Source of the DNA: CAYJPA01 sp964371945
GTDB taxonomy: Bacteria; Chloroflexota; Chloroflexia; Thermomicrobiales; UBA6265
Direction: 5' to 3'
Length of the DNA stretch: 64,000 nucleotides
NCBI GenBank assembly: GCA_964371945.1
Contig: CAYJPA010000016.1
Span: forward strand, 1-64,000
In this document: positions 50,800 through 60,326 of the stretch, in pieces
Numbering within the stretch: position 1 is the first letter of the stretch
How the letters are laid out: every line of letters begins with the position of its first letter
Translations under genes and position numbers: made by a program
The notes under the pieces: generated by a model
Databases searched by the model: none
What the model was told of the DNA's origin: nothing
Seen by the model: the letters and a program-made list of their open reading frames with translations, nothing else

Positions 50800-50822
50800 A
50801 GTTAGTCACATAAGGGGACGAA

Positions 50823-51785
50823 ATGGCAGACAGGTTCGTTGGACGGCTTGCTCTCGTTTTCCCTGGGCAGGGAAGTCAGTTTGTCGGGATGGCGGGGGAG
50901 CTCATCGACGAGTCGCCGGCGGCGAAGCAGATCATCGAGCAAGCTGACGAAACGCTCGGTTTTGCGCTCAGCGATCTCATGTTCAATGGGCCGGCGGAGA
51001 CCCTCGAAGACACCATCAATGCCCAGCCCGCGATCCTGACCGCGAGTGTTGCCGCCCTCGAGGCGGTGAACGAGCGTCTGGCCACACAGAGTGAATCGCT
51101 CAATCTCGCCATGGTCGCCGGCCACTCGCTCGGCGAATTCAGCGCGATGGTTGCGGCAGGCGTGACCGACTTCCCCACGACGCTCAAACTCGTGCGCGAG
51201 CGCGGCCGGCTCATGAAAGAGGCGGGCACGGAGCGTCCGGGCGGCATGGCAGCCGTGCTTGGACTCGAGGACGACGTGCTCGCACAGGTTTGCGCAGACG
51301 CCAGCGAGATCGGCATCGTGGTGGTCGCCAATGCAAATTGCCCGGGTCAGACGGTGATCTCCGGCGAGGTCGCGGCACTCGAGCGAGCGATGGAGCTCGC
51401 CAAAGAGCGCGGCGCCAAGCGGATCGCGCGCCTAGGTGTCAGCATCGCATCGCACTCGCCGCTGATGGCGCATGCGACGTCTCAGTTCGCTGAAATCGTG
51501 GCCGCGACGCCGATGGACGATCCGCGAGTGCCGCTCTACGCGAATATCACCGCCGCACCGCTCACAACGGCCGCCGAGATTCGGGATGAGATCTCTCGCC
51601 AGATCGGATCGCCGGTGAACTGGACCGGCTCGGTGCGGGCGATGATCGATGGCGGCGCCACGACATTCCTCGAGCTCGGCCCTGGCACTGTGCTGGGCGG
51701 ATTGATCAAACGGATCAGTCGCGAGGTGAAGACGATCTCGATCGCGGACCTCGATCTTGGCTTCAGCGCGATGACGGCCAGGTAG
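50823..51785 (+). CDS. fabD: Malonyl CoA-acyl carrier protein transacylase
   Basis: A 320-residue FabD, which moves malonyl groups from CoA to ACP at the start of fatty acid elongation. Motifs are FPGQGSQFVGM (14-23), GHSLGEFSAM with nucleophile Ser102, QTVISGE, and catalytic His211 in ASHSPLM. GGGGACGAA precedes the ATG. FabF follows after 238 bases; I cannot find an acpP in that gap, although fabD, acpP and fabF are often adjacent. Confidence 0.95.
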   Translation: MADRFVGRLALVFPGQGSQFVGMAGELIDESPAAKQIIEQADETLGFALSDLMFNGPAETLEDTINAQPAILTASVAALEAVNERLATQSESLNLAMVAGHSLGEFSAMVAAGVTDFPTTLKLVRERGRLMKEAGTERPGGMAAVLGLEDDVLAQVCADASEIGIVVVANANCPGQTVISGEVAALERAMELAKERGAKRIARLGVSIASHSPLMAHATSQFAEIVAATPMDDPRVPLYANITAAPLTTAAEIRDEISRQIGSPVNWTGSVRAMIDGGATTFLELGPGTVLGGLIKRISREVKTISIADLDLGFSAMTAR

Positions 51786-52023
51786 TTTGCCCGGCATGTT
51801 GTGGTCGACGCTTGGCGAATCCGCCTTATTCTTCGTCGATTGCGTACACTAGCACCGGACAGCGGATAAGCGGATCAGATCATGATCCCTTTCCGGTTCT
51901 TTTTATGCGCGTGAACTACTTCGATGAATCGCGCTCTTTGCATAATCAGGTGACACCGCTGATGTGCGCCCGAGACGATCGGTTTGGCGCCCGGCAAGCC
52001 ATGGCGGGAGAGGGGTACCGACG

Positions 52024-53262
52024 GTGAAGCGAGTTGTCATTACGGGCGTCGGGGCGGTTACACCTCTCGGAATTGGCACGTCCGCAACCTGGGACGGGTT
52101 GATCGCGGGTCGATCAGGTATTCGCACGATTCAGTCATGGGATCCGGGCGATCTCGAAGTCCAAATCGCGGGCGAAGTCGAGAACTTCCAGCCGAAGGAT
52201 TTCATGGACTTCAAAGCGGCGAAACGCATGGACCGCTTCGCTCAGTTTGCCGTCGCAGCCTCCACCGAGGCAATCGCTCAGGCGCGGTTGGAGATCACCG
52301 ACGACAACCGCGAACGGGTCGGCGTGGTGGTCAATACCGGAGGCGGCGGCATTCCGACGATCGAGCACGATGTCGTGGCGATGGCCGCGAAGGGCCAGAA
52401 ATATGTCAGCCCGTTCTTGATTCCGCTCTTCGCGCCAAACATGGCGAGCTGCCAGGTTTCGATCACCTTCGGCATTCACGGACCTTCGATCACCTCGGCC
52501 GCGGCGTGTGCTTCCGGCATCCAGGCATTCATCGATGCGGTCCACATGATCCAGCGCGATGAGGTCGATGTCGTGATCACCGGTGGTACCGAAGCCGGCA
52601 TCACGCCGGTTGCGGTGGCCGGTCTCGCGAACATGGGCGCGCTGTCAAGACGTAACGAAGATCCGGCCAGGGCAAGCAGGCCGTTCGATCTCGGGCGCGA
52701 CGGCTTCGTCTTTTCCGAGGGCGCCTCGATCATGGTGCTGGAGAGCGAAGAGCACGCGGTTCGACGCGGCGCATCGGTTCTGGCCGAGGCAAAGGGCGGC
52801 GCGTATACGTCGGATGCGTACCACATCACCGCCCCCGATCCAAACGGCCGTGGCGCCGCCAAGGCGATGAGCCTTGCGCTCGAACGTGGGCATCTGTTGC
52901 CGGCCGATGTCCAGTACGTTGCCGCGCACGCAACCTCGACGCCGATCGGCGACATCGCTGAAACGAAGGCGCTGAAACGGGCGTTCGGGGATCATGCCGC
53001 CAATCTCGCGATCTCTGCCAACAAGTCGATGGTCGGTCACCTGCTCGGCGCCGCGGGGGCCATTTCCGGATTCGGCTGTTTGATGGCCATCCTGCACAAC
53101 AAGGTGCATCCGACGATCAATTTGATCGATCCCGACCCGGAATGCGATCTGGACTATGTGCCGAACGTCGCCCGCGATATGCAGGTCGATGTGGCGATGG
53201 CCAACGGCTTCGGGTTCGGCGGGCAGAACGCCAGTACGATCTTCGCCCGCTGGAAAGACTGA
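52024..53262 (+). CDS. fabF: 3-oxoacyl-ACP synthase II
   Basis: A 412-residue KAS II. It starts with GTG at 52024 (KRVVITGVGAVTPLG), preceded by GAGAGGGG. The triad is Cys162 (ITSAAACASG), His302 (AAHATSTPIGD) and His339 with Lys334 (SANKSMVGHLLGAAG). It elongates acyl-ACP chains using malonyl-ACP supplied by FabD. Sequence is closer to canonical FabF than the copy at 27117. I see no further fatty acid gene on either side. Confidence 0.95.
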   Translation: MKRVVITGVGAVTPLGIGTSATWDGLIAGRSGIRTIQSWDPGDLEVQIAGEVENFQPKDFMDFKAAKRMDRFAQFAVAASTEAIAQARLEITDDNRERVGVVVNTGGGGIPTIEHDVVAMAAKGQKYVSPFLIPLFAPNMASCQVSITFGIHGPSITSAAACASGIQAFIDAVHMIQRDEVDVVITGGTEAGITPVAVAGLANMGALSRRNEDPARASRPFDLGRDGFVFSEGASIMVLESEEHAVRRGASVLAEAKGGAYTSDAYHITAPDPNGRGAAKAMSLALERGHLLPADVQYVAAHATSTPIGDIAETKALKRAFGDHAANLAISANKSMVGHLLGAAGAISGFGCLMAILHNKVHPTINLIDPDPECDLDYVPNVARDMQVDVAMANGFGFGGQNASTIFARWKD

Positions 53263-53371
53263 TCGTTCGTTCTGGTCGAGCTTGCTGGTTCTTCGATAGC
53301 GCGTTTTCGGGTTAGTCTGTCTGCCTAGCGTTTCGGAACAAGCGCGTCGTTGCAGACGGAGATCGCTTCAA

Positions 53372-54397
53372 GTGCGTGACGATCCGACCCTCGACATGGA
53401 CAAGATCGCTGCCTGCCTGGCAGCGCAATACGGCGTTCTCGCGGCCTCGGTCGCGTATCTTCCCATCGGATATGACCCCAATGCCTTTGTGCACAAGGTG
53501 CTGTCCCACGACGGTGTGTCTTACTTCCTCAAGGTGCGCGTGGGACCCGTCCACGAGCCTAGCCTGTCAGTACCGCGGGCACTGCTCGAACGCGGATTCC
53601 GGAATGTGCTCGCTCCCTTGCCGGCGCGAGCAGCCGCGTTATGGAGTACGGTTGACGGTCTCCCGGGGAACACGCTCGTGCTCTTTCCGTTCATTGAAGG
53701 CAGCGACGCGGTTACAACCGGGTTGAGCGACGATCAATGGCGCGAATTCGGCGCCACGTTGAGAGCGGTCCACGACAGCGGTCTCGAACAGCAATTCCGC
53801 GGCCAATTGCCAGTCGAAACGTTTGGTTTGCACTCGGCCGCGCTTGTCCGCCGGATGCTGGATCTGCCGGAAGGGGCGCGGGTCAAAAGCGCAGCGGCCG
53901 CTCACTTCAAAGCGTTCTGGCGCGAACGGGCCAATGTGATCCGGCGAATGCTCGCGCGGACCGAATCACTGGGAACAAGACTACAAGCCCGGTCGTTCGA
54001 CCACGTGCTCTGCCATGCCGACATCCACGCCGCGAACATGCTCGTGGGCAATGACGGACGGATCTGGCTGGTCGATTGGGACGGTTCGATCATCGCGCCG
54101 CGAGAGCGCGATCTGCTCTTCGTGGTCGGTTCAAAGATCGCGCGAGCCGTGGAGCGCCGAGAGGAAGAACTCTTCTTCGAGACTTATGGACATGTCGAGA
54201 TCAATCTGGATGCGTTGATCTATTACCGGTATGAGCGGATCATCGAGGATCTCGGCGTGATCGCGGAAGGCATCTTCCTGAATGCGGAGATGAGCGAGCA
54301 GGTCCGGGAATCGGAGGCCCAAATGGCAATGAGCTTCTTCGCTCCTGGAGCGGATATCGAGAGCGCGGCATTGATTCGCGGCGAACGGCGGGCGTGA
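53372..54397 (+). CDS. Aminoglycoside phosphotransferase (APH)-fold kinase
   Basis: A 341-residue APH-family kinase-like protein. The Brenner-type catalytic motif is LCHADIHAANMLVG and the metal-binding motif is LVDWDGSIIAPRERDL, where typical APH has xWExAxxGDP-like sequence. The N-lobe has FLKVR with the ATP-binding Lys. The family phosphorylates aminoglycosides, choline, homoserine or sugars; resistance should not be assumed. GTG start at 53372. It is followed after 41 bases by a DinB-fold gene. Confidence 0.88.
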   Translation: MRDDPTLDMDKIAACLAAQYGVLAASVAYLPIGYDPNAFVHKVLSHDGVSYFLKVRVGPVHEPSLSVPRALLERGFRNVLAPLPARAAALWSTVDGLPGNTLVLFPFIEGSDAVTTGLSDDQWREFGATLRAVHDSGLEQQFRGQLPVETFGLHSAALVRRMLDLPEGARVKSAAAAHFKAFWRERANVIRRMLARTESLGTRLQARSFDHVLCHADIHAANMLVGNDGRIWLVDWDGSIIAPRERDLLFVVGSKIARAVERREEELFFETYGHVEINLDALIYYRYERIIEDLGVIAEGIFLNAEMSEQVRESEAQMAMSFFAPGADIESAALIRGERRA

Positions 54398-54438
54398 TAA
54401 CCTACCTGCACTGAACGATCATTGCCAGGGAGAGGCCG

Positions 54439-55002
54439 ATGACTTCTGGACCATGGAACGACCTCCTCAAACGCGTTCGCGCGACTCATATCTTCTGGGA
54501 GCTCGCGCTCGACGACATGACCGTCGAGCAGATCAATCATCACGAGCGATCCGGTGTGCTTCCGATTGCTTTCAGCCTCTTTCATTTCGTGACCGGAGAG
54601 GACCGCGGAGTCAGCGAGCGGCTGCTCAGCGTGCCGATGCTTTGGTCGCCGGAATGGGCGACGCGAACCGGGATCAAGCTCGATCCGATCAAGCGGGGCG
54701 ATCCCATATCCGTCGCCGAAACGGTGCGCTTAACCGATCTCGCCGCCTGGCGCGCGTATCAAACCGCGGTTTTCGCGCGTACGGAACAGACCCTGGCGGC
54801 CACCGATGACAGTCGCTGGAACGAGGTCCTCTATGAGCAGGTTCCGCCGGCGCTGATGGGCGGATTCATCGCCTATCTGGCCGGCGGCGGGCCCGTTTTG
54901 CTTGGCGATCTGATGGACGTTTTCCTCTATCAGCACGGGCTTCGCCATCTCGGTGAAATCGAACACGCGCGGTCGTTGGTTGGCCTCCAGGGCGTCGGCT
55001 AG
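54439..55002 (+). CDS. DinB superfamily protein
   Basis: A 187-residue helical-bundle protein. HIFWELALDDMTVEQINHHE, a SLFHFVTGEDRG segment (metal-ligand His) and the C-terminal YQHGLRHLGEIEHARS (His-x3-His) fit the DinB/YfiT-like four-helix fold. Members are often metal-dependent thiol transferases (bacillithiol or mycothiol); substrate unknown. It lies 12 bases before the MBL gene and shares the rightward strand with APH, MBL and cupin genes. Confidence 0.8.
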   Translation: MTSGPWNDLLKRVRATHIFWELALDDMTVEQINHHERSGVLPIAFSLFHFVTGEDRGVSERLLSVPMLWSPEWATRTGIKLDPIKRGDPISVAETVRLTDLAAWRAYQTAVFARTEQTLAATDDSRWNEVLYEQVPPALMGGFIAYLAGGGPVLLGDLMDVFLYQHGLRHLGEIEHARSLVGLQGVG

Positions 55003-55014
55003 AAAAGGGCATTG

Positions 55015-55809
55015 ATGCCGGGAGCACTGGAATCGCGGTTCCAGGAATTACAGGTGGCGCCGGGAACGGTTGCCTGCGTTTGGCTCGGCGCGGCCGGGTA
55101 CCTGTTGAAATCTCCGGGCGGGTTGATCGTCGCGATCGATCCGTACCTTTCGGATTACGCTGAAGACCAGTGGGGACTCAAACGCGTCATTCCGCCTGCG
55201 ATCGACCCCGCGACTCTTCAACCCGGCCTGTTGCTCACCTCCCACTGGCATGAGGATCACCTGGACGCACCGCTGGTGAAAAAGTGGGCGAAGCTCAGTC
55301 CAGGAATGTTCGCGGGCCCTGGAACATGCGCGGTTCGCGCCGGCGCCTGGGGCTGGCCGGCGGAGAAGATCGCGCGGCTGGAGCTCGGCGCCTCGCTCGG
55401 CGTTCAAGATGTTTCGGTCACGGCGCACTTTGCTAGGCATGAGGAGGCAGATGCGCCCGCGCCGGAAGCGGTTAGCTTTCTCTTGACGATCGACGGCGTC
55501 AAGATCTGGGCAATCTGCGACACCGAATACGATGCCAGGCTGCGGCCGATGGCGAACGAAGCGATCGATGCTGCTCTCACACCGATCAACGGCGTCGGCG
55601 GAAACTGGACCGATCGTGAGGCCGCGCTCATGCTCTCGTATGTCAACCCAAAGCTGGCGATCCCGAATCACTACAACATGTGGGAGCCGGCCGGTTTCGG
55701 ACCCGGTGCAACGCTCGATCCACATGCGTTTGTCAAAGCGTACAAAGCATTTGGGGGCGGCGAGACGCGGATTCTCGACGCCGGCGAGATTGTCACCTTT
55801 TCGATGTAG
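55015..55809 (+). CDS. MBL-fold metallohydrolase (UlaG-like)
   Basis: A 264-residue metallo-beta-lactamase-fold protein with the metal motif LTSHWHEDHLD (His77, His79, Asp81, His82), a later IWAICDTEYDARL carrying the bridging Asp region, and IPNHYNMW near the C-terminus. Sequence and length suit the UlaG branch, whose type member is L-ascorbate-6-phosphate lactonase. The ATG at 55015 has AAGGG upstream. With the adjacent cupin, racemase fragment and SDR it may belong to sugar-acid metabolism, an inference from context. Confidence 0.88.
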   Translation: MPGALESRFQELQVAPGTVACVWLGAAGYLLKSPGGLIVAIDPYLSDYAEDQWGLKRVIPPAIDPATLQPGLLLTSHWHEDHLDAPLVKKWAKLSPGMFAGPGTCAVRAGAWGWPAEKIARLELGASLGVQDVSVTAHFARHEEADAPAPEAVSFLLTIDGVKIWAICDTEYDARLRPMANEAIDAALTPINGVGGNWTDREAALMLSYVNPKLAIPNHYNMWEPAGFGPGATLDPHAFVKAYKAFGGGETRILDAGEIVTFSM

Positions 55810-55831
55810 CGGCGATCTGGAAGGAGACACC

Positions 55832-56248
55832 ATGACAGCTACCACCAGCACCCGAACGTGCGCCGTGCTCAAAGCAGAATCGACCTACGAAGGAAAGCAG
55901 GGCTTTTCCTATATGCACGGCATCTCGGCCGAGAGCGTCGGCTCGGTCGGGTTGTGCATGCACTTGCTCACGATCCCTCCCGGCGGCAGAGCCAAAGCCC
56001 ACCTGCACGAGCAGCATGAAACAACCATCTACGTGCTCAGCGGTCACGGAGAGATGTGGTATGGAGAAGAGCTCGAGCACCACCTGACCTGCGAGCCCGG
56101 GGACATGATCTACATCCCGGCCGGCATACCGCACCTGCCAATGAGCTCGAGCGAGACCGAGCCCTGTATCGCGGTGCTCGCCCGCACCGATCCGAACGAG
56201 CAGGAGAGCGTTGTGCTCCGGCCGGATCTCGAGGATCGCGTGCCGTAG
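55832..56248 (+). CDS. Cupin-domain protein
   Basis: A 138-residue cupin. Motif 1 is KAHLHEQHETTIYVLSGHGEMW with three His and a Glu, and motif 2 is GDMIYIPAGIPHLP. It is likely metal-binding; relatives include small sugar isomerases and dioxygenases. AAGGAG lies before the ATG at 55832, and it starts 22 bases after the MBL gene, so the two are co-transcribed. Confidence 0.87.
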   Translation: MTATTSTRTCAVLKAESTYEGKQGFSYMHGISAESVGSVGLCMHLLTIPPGGRAKAHLHEQHETTIYVLSGHGEMWYGEELEHHLTCEPGDMIYIPAGIPHLPMSSSETEPCIAVLARTDPNEQESVVLRPDLEDRVP

Positions 56249-56521
56249 ATTTCAGCGTTGATTCACGGATCGCCGCGTGGGCATTTTGCGCAGTGCCGTT
56301 GTTTCGGCGTGCTCGCGACCGGCATCTCCGCCAAAAGAGCCGTCTAAACTTCCAAAGACCGACCGTGCAGCGGGCGGCGATGGCCCCGGAAACAATGCAA
56401 GAGCTCCAGGATCGATCCCTCCAGACTCGGGGAGGAGCCGATCGGCGGCGTTCGGGCGTTTGCAGACCCGTGATGTCCGATCAACCGATCGACAATCGCG
56501 ATCAGGAAACCAATTGCAGGC

Positions 56522-56848
56522 TGGCGCAAAATCGCGGCGATGGCCGAGGTCTACTACGCGGGATTCGCGCCGCACAACCCGCTCAGCCCGGTCAATATGC
56601 GGGCGTCGCTGCATCTCGACGCCGTCGTTCCGAATTTCATTATTATTCAGGAATGGGTGGCGGACGATCCGCTGTGGCGCGACGAAATTCTGCAGCATCC
56701 CGTGGTGATCAAAGATGGCTGGGCGGATATCCCGATGGAGCCGGGATTGGGCACGGCGCTCAACCTCGATGTCTGCCGGGCCCATCCGGCGAAGAACATA
56801 CACCTGCCGGTTCTATGGCATGATGACGGCTCGGTGGCGGATTGGTGA
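56522..56848 (+). pseudogene. C-terminal fragment of an enolase-superfamily (mandelate racemase/galactonate dehydratase-like) enzyme
   Basis: About 108 codons read WRKIAAMAEVYYAGFAPHNP, then an acidic LHLDAVVPNFIIIQEW and a C-terminal LNLDVCRAHPAKN: the last part of the barrel and the capping-domain tail of MR/MLE enzymes, including the His in APHNP. The preceding ~280 codons (lid domain, metal ligands) are absent; sequence from 56249 to 56520 shows no similarity. It is a remnant. An internal ATG at 56540 is open but unlikely to give an active protein. Confidence 0.75.
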
Positions 56849-56858
56849 CGAGCCGCAG

Positions 56859-56900
56859 GCTACAAGCTACAAGCTACAAGCTACAAGCTACAAGCTACAA
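56859..56900. repeat. Tandem heptamer repeat (GCTACAA x6)
   Basis: Six perfect copies of GCTACAA. A reverse-complement relative (CTTGTGGCTTGTAGCTTGCG) lies at about 56986-57005, so the repeat is part of an inverted structure between the enolase-superfamily fragment and the SDR gene. Copy number is a candidate for length variation. Confidence 0.85.
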
Positions 56901-57027
56901 GGAGATTATCGTCGTCGTAGACAAGAATCGGCGACGCTTTTGCCGGGCGAGGTAACGGGAGATTCGTCGTTTAGAACTTCAAGCTTGTGGCTTGTAGCTT
57001 GCGGCTTGAAGCTCGGAAAGGTGAACT

Positions 57028-57765
57028 ATGCGGTTCGAGGGGAGATCGGCGATCGTGACGGGCGGCGCCCGCGGCATCGGACGCGCAATCGTCGAGCGCC
57101 TGGCGAGCGAGGGCGCGAATGTGCTCATTGCGGATATCGACGCCGAAACCGGGACGGCGGTCGCCGCTGAAATCGGGAAAGGCACCGCCGCCTACGGGCT
57201 GGACGTGACCTCTGAGTCTTCGTGGGCCGGAGCGGTGGAGCAGGCCAAGAGCGCCTGGGGCAAAGTTGATCTGCTGGTCAACAACGCCGGGATCGCGGGT
57301 CGTTCCGCCCCGATTTGGGAACTGTCGGTCGATGAGTGGCTCGATGTGATCAACATCGATCTCACCGGGGTCTTCCTGGGTTGCCGGGCCGTGCTGCCGG
57401 GCATGATCGACAACGGATATGGACGGATCGTCAACATCGCGTCGATCGCGGGCAAAGAAGGCAACCCAAACGCGAGTCCCTATTCGGCCGCGAAGTCGGG
57501 CGTAATCGGTCTGACGAAGTCCATCGCGAAAGAGGTCGCGACCATGGGAGTGATCGTCAACGCGATCACACCGGCCGTGATCGAGACCGAGATTCTCAAG
57601 CAGGTCAGCGAAGAGCACATCAAGTACATGACCAGCCGGATTCCGATGGGCCGGGTTGGCCAGCCGCGCGAGGTTGCCGCGTTGGCGGCATTTCTCTGCT
57701 CGGAAGAAGTCACGTTCTCGACGGGCGCGGTATTCGATCTCTCTGGAGGCCGCGCGACCTACTAA
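57028..57765 (+). CDS. SDR family oxidoreductase
   Basis: A 245-residue classical short-chain dehydrogenase. The Rossmann motif is TGGARGIG (11-18), NNAG lies at 85-88, and the catalytic residues are Ser139, Tyr152 and Lys156 (PYSAAK). The Asp at the end of beta-2 (LIADIDAE) suggests NAD(H) preference. FabG-like in sequence, but context next to a galactonate-dehydratase-like fragment suggests a sugar or sugar-acid substrate. It is probably not part of the fabD/fabF set. Confidence 0.92.
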   Translation: MRFEGRSAIVTGGARGIGRAIVERLASEGANVLIADIDAETGTAVAAEIGKGTAAYGLDVTSESSWAGAVEQAKSAWGKVDLLVNNAGIAGRSAPIWELSVDEWLDVINIDLTGVFLGCRAVLPGMIDNGYGRIVNIASIAGKEGNPNASPYSAAKSGVIGLTKSIAKEVATMGVIVNAITPAVIETEILKQVSEEHIKYMTSRIPMGRVGQPREVAALAAFLCSEEVTFSTGAVFDLSGGRATY

Positions 57766-58212
57766 CTCATCACGCAATAGAAGACCCAGCGCTGTCGCGG
57801 CGATTCCGACAGACCTGACGGGAGGCTCCTCCTGAACTGGCCGAGCGTCGTAATGTTGCGTCATCTCTTCAACGTGAGATCGTCAAAGACACGAATGAGA
57901 CGATACTATTCCGATCTCATGAGTCAACTATGAAGTCGCTCACGAAACTCATTTGAAACCGTGACGAAAGTTGACGCCGGGTCTATAATCAAGCGGACTC
58001 AGCAGGAACGGGAACCGGTCTGCCCGGCAATGCGTTAGCGTGGCAACTTGTCCCACGTCAGTATTCCGAATGGGGATAATACTTGCCGTCGTGAAATCGC
58101 TGCCAACGTGGCACGATAGGCCTCGATGAGGGGCATTGTTCTGCACCTGCATTCTCAACCCGCTCGAACCATGCGGCGGGCATGGCGAGCGATCACAGGG
58201 GAAGGATCATAC
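57766..58212. other. Intergenic region upstream of the MarR gene
   Basis: A 447-base region. It contains a candidate promoter, listed separately, at 57961-57989. The rest shows no ORF with coding character, no clear terminator after the SDR gene, and no repeat shared with the other gaps. Confidence 0.4.
57961..57989 (+). promoter_or_regulatory. Candidate sigma-70 promoter
   Basis: GTGACG, 17 bases, then a perfect TATAAT at 57984-57989. The -35 is imperfect. It points toward the MarR gene at 58213, leaving a leader of about 220 bases. Confidence 0.45.
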
Positions 58213-58671
58213 ATGGCCCCGACAGCCAATGGAGAGCTCGCGCTTCAAGAACAACTCGTGCAGGCCTTTTCCAACTTTTTTCCCGCGTGGACGAAATGGC
58301 TCCGCACCACACTTCATCAATCCGGCGTGACTCCGGCTCGTGTACGCCTGCTGGCGGTGCTCGCGGACGGTCCGCCCGTGACCATGACGGTGCTGAGCAG
58401 CGCGCTGCACGTTTCTCCGCGCAACATCACCACGCTGGTCGATGCGCTTGAAGCCGAGCAGCTCGTCCGCCGCACGAGCCACCCTACCGATCGAAGGGCG
58501 ACAATCATCGAATTGACCGAGCGCGGCTCGGAGCTTTGCCAAGATCTCTGGGGTCAGCATCTCGATGGCGCGGGCAAAGTCTTCTCGGTCATTTCGGAGC
58601 CCGAGCAGAGGACGTTGCTCGATACCATCACCCGTCTCAGCCAGGCGCTTCGGAGCAAAGGCATCGCTTGA
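58213..58671 (+). CDS. MarR family transcriptional regulator
   Basis: A 152-residue winged-helix MarR protein: recognition region TMTVLSSALHVSPRNITTLVDALE and wing VRRTSHPTDRRATIIELTE, both characteristic. MarR proteins usually repress an adjacent transporter or enzyme and respond to small aromatic ligands. The convergent MFS gene four bases away is the obvious partner. GGAAGG precedes the ATG at 58213. Confidence 0.92.
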   Translation: MAPTANGELALQEQLVQAFSNFFPAWTKWLRTTLHQSGVTPARVRLLAVLADGPPVTMTVLSSALHVSPRNITTLVDALEAEQLVRRTSHPTDRRATIIELTERGSELCQDLWGQHLDGAGKVFSVISEPEQRTLLDTITRLSQALRSKGIA

Positions 58672-58675
58672 CGCT

Positions 58676-59932
58676 CTAGCCCGGCGTCGCAAAGCCGCCG
58701 GCCGGGAGCAACCGCAACGAGCGCACCGGCGACAGCAGGAGCGGGATCGCCGCGGTCAATATGCCGATCGCGCCGGCGATGATGGCCGTGCGAAGGCCGT
58801 ACGAATCGCCGATCCAACCGCCCAAGATTGCACCGATGAGATAGCCCCCGAGCTCGAGCAGGTGAAAGCTACCGTTCATCCGGCCCTGCCATTCGTCTGC
58901 CGTGACTGATTGGCGAACCGTCACCTGGGTGACTTCGTACAACGTCCAAGGCAAGTCCATCGCTTGCTGGACGAGCATCAATCCGACCGTTAATGCAGTG
59001 ACTCCGGTAGCAAATGCGATCAACGATTGTCCGGCGCCAACGAGTACGAGCGAGCCGATCATGATCGGCCCGATGCCGAGCCATCGGGTAAGGCGTCCCC
59101 CGGAGATTGAAGCAACGAGCGAAAAGAGTCCCCCGGTGGCGAAAATGAGCCCCAACACTCCAGGTTCGAAACCCAACTCCTGATTCACGTAAAGAAGATA
59201 GACCGTGCCCACGATCTGCATCGATAGACTCATCAGAAAGAGCGACGATCCCAAACCAACCAGCGTCGAGTTGCGTCGGACGTAACGGAAGCCTTCCAGG
59301 ATTTCGCGCACAATGTGCTCATTCTCCCGGTCACGCTCGCCCTGCTCCTCTTGCTTTTCGATCCGCTGAAGCGTCAACGCCGACCAGACGAACGTTCCGG
59401 CGTCGATCAGTAATGCACCCGGGGCCGAGAAGAGCTGCACGAGCCAACCACTGGCAGCGAATCCGGTTGCCTCCGACACCGTGTTGCCAGCCGTCAGCAT
59501 CCTGTTCGCGTCACCCAGGTCCTCCCGGCCAACAAGCGATGGAAGCATTGAGCGGTCGGCGATATCGAAAAAGGTCGACGCTATGGCGAGCAAGCCCGCC
59601 GCGATCGCCAGATGGACGAGGGTCAAATGTTCGATCAAGGCAGCGAGCGGAATCGAAACGAGCACTGCGACCCTGAACCAATCACAGGCGATCATAATCG
59701 GCCGCCGCGCAACCCGATCGACCCACGCGCCCGCAAATAAGCCTGAAACGAACGCCGGCAACATCGAGGCTATGCTGAGCATGCTTAGCTCCCACGGAGT
59801 GGCATGCAGAACGAGCACTGCCGCGAATGGAAAGGCGGTGCGGGAAATGTCGGTGCCGAATGCCGAAACCGTGGCCGCCGTCCACAGTTTCATGAAATCG
59901 GGATTGCCGCGGAGAACCCCAGTTCGGCGCAT
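58676..59932 (-). CDS. MFS transporter (MFS_3/EntS-like)
   Basis: A 12-helix transporter of about 418 residues. FMKLWTAATVSAFGTDISR and motif A (GAWVDRVARRPIMIACDWFR) mark the same exporter group as the genes at 30398 and 62162. It is convergent with the marR gene and likely exports a toxic compound or metabolite. ATG 59932 and GTG 59977 are both possible starts; neither has a good ribosome site. Confidence 0.9.
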   Translation of the reverse strand: MRRTGVLRGNPDFMKLWTAATVSAFGTDISRTAFPFAAVLVLHATPWELSMLSIASMLPAFVSGLFAGAWVDRVARRPIMIACDWFRVAVLVSIPLAALIEHLTLVHLAIAAGLLAIASTFFDIADRSMLPSLVGREDLGDANRMLTAGNTVSEATGFAASGWLVQLFSAPGALLIDAGTFVWSALTLQRIEKQEEQGERDRENEHIVREILEGFRYVRRNSTLVGLGSSLFLMSLSMQIVGTVYLLYVNQELGFEPGVLGLIFATGGLFSLVASISGGRLTRWLGIGPIMIGSLVLVGAGQSLIAFATGVTALTVGLMLVQQAMDLPWTLYEVTQVTVRQSVTADEWQGRMNGSFHLLELGGYLIGAILGGWIGDSYGLRTAIIAGAIGILTAAIPLLLSPVRSLRLLPAGGFATPG

Positions 59933-59977
59933 CGGATTCACGTTCGCGGATCGCGGCAAACGTAAGCCGCCGGCCAC

Positions 59978-60326
59978 TCAACTGAGTCCGCGCCAGGTGC
60001 CCGGATTCGGTTCACGAGACGATCCGGCAGGCGCTGGACCATACGGCTAAATAGTCCTACCATATTCTACGCGTACGTTCGCCATCTTTTTGCCGGTACC
60101 GGAAGCGCATCGCATCGGGACTGAAGGCCCCGATCTTTGTCAGGACTATGCGGCGGCAATCACCGATTGCCAGAATGCAGAGTTAGCCGCATGATCGGAA
60201 TCAGGAATCGGAGGCCAACGAGTGAGCGGCTCCCGCTAACGAGGGCTCCGATGCCCCCAGTACCGAGCGTTTGCAAGCCGGCGCCAGCCCGAGGGCACGG
60301 CAACCAATTTGGAGTGACGCAGTCCC
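59978..60326. other. Intergenic region, nothing identified
   Basis: About 349 bases. I see no gene, terminator, promoter pair or repeat that I can support. Longer open frames running through it have no recognisable sequence. Confidence 0.4.

Noticed and set aside
51786..52023. Possible acpP between fabD and fabF
   Set aside because: No frame encodes an ACP-like DSL phosphopantetheine motif in the gap.
53372..54397. Aminoglycoside resistance gene
   Set aside because: Only the APH fold motifs are present; the family is broad and there is no resistance context, so I left it as a kinase-fold protein.
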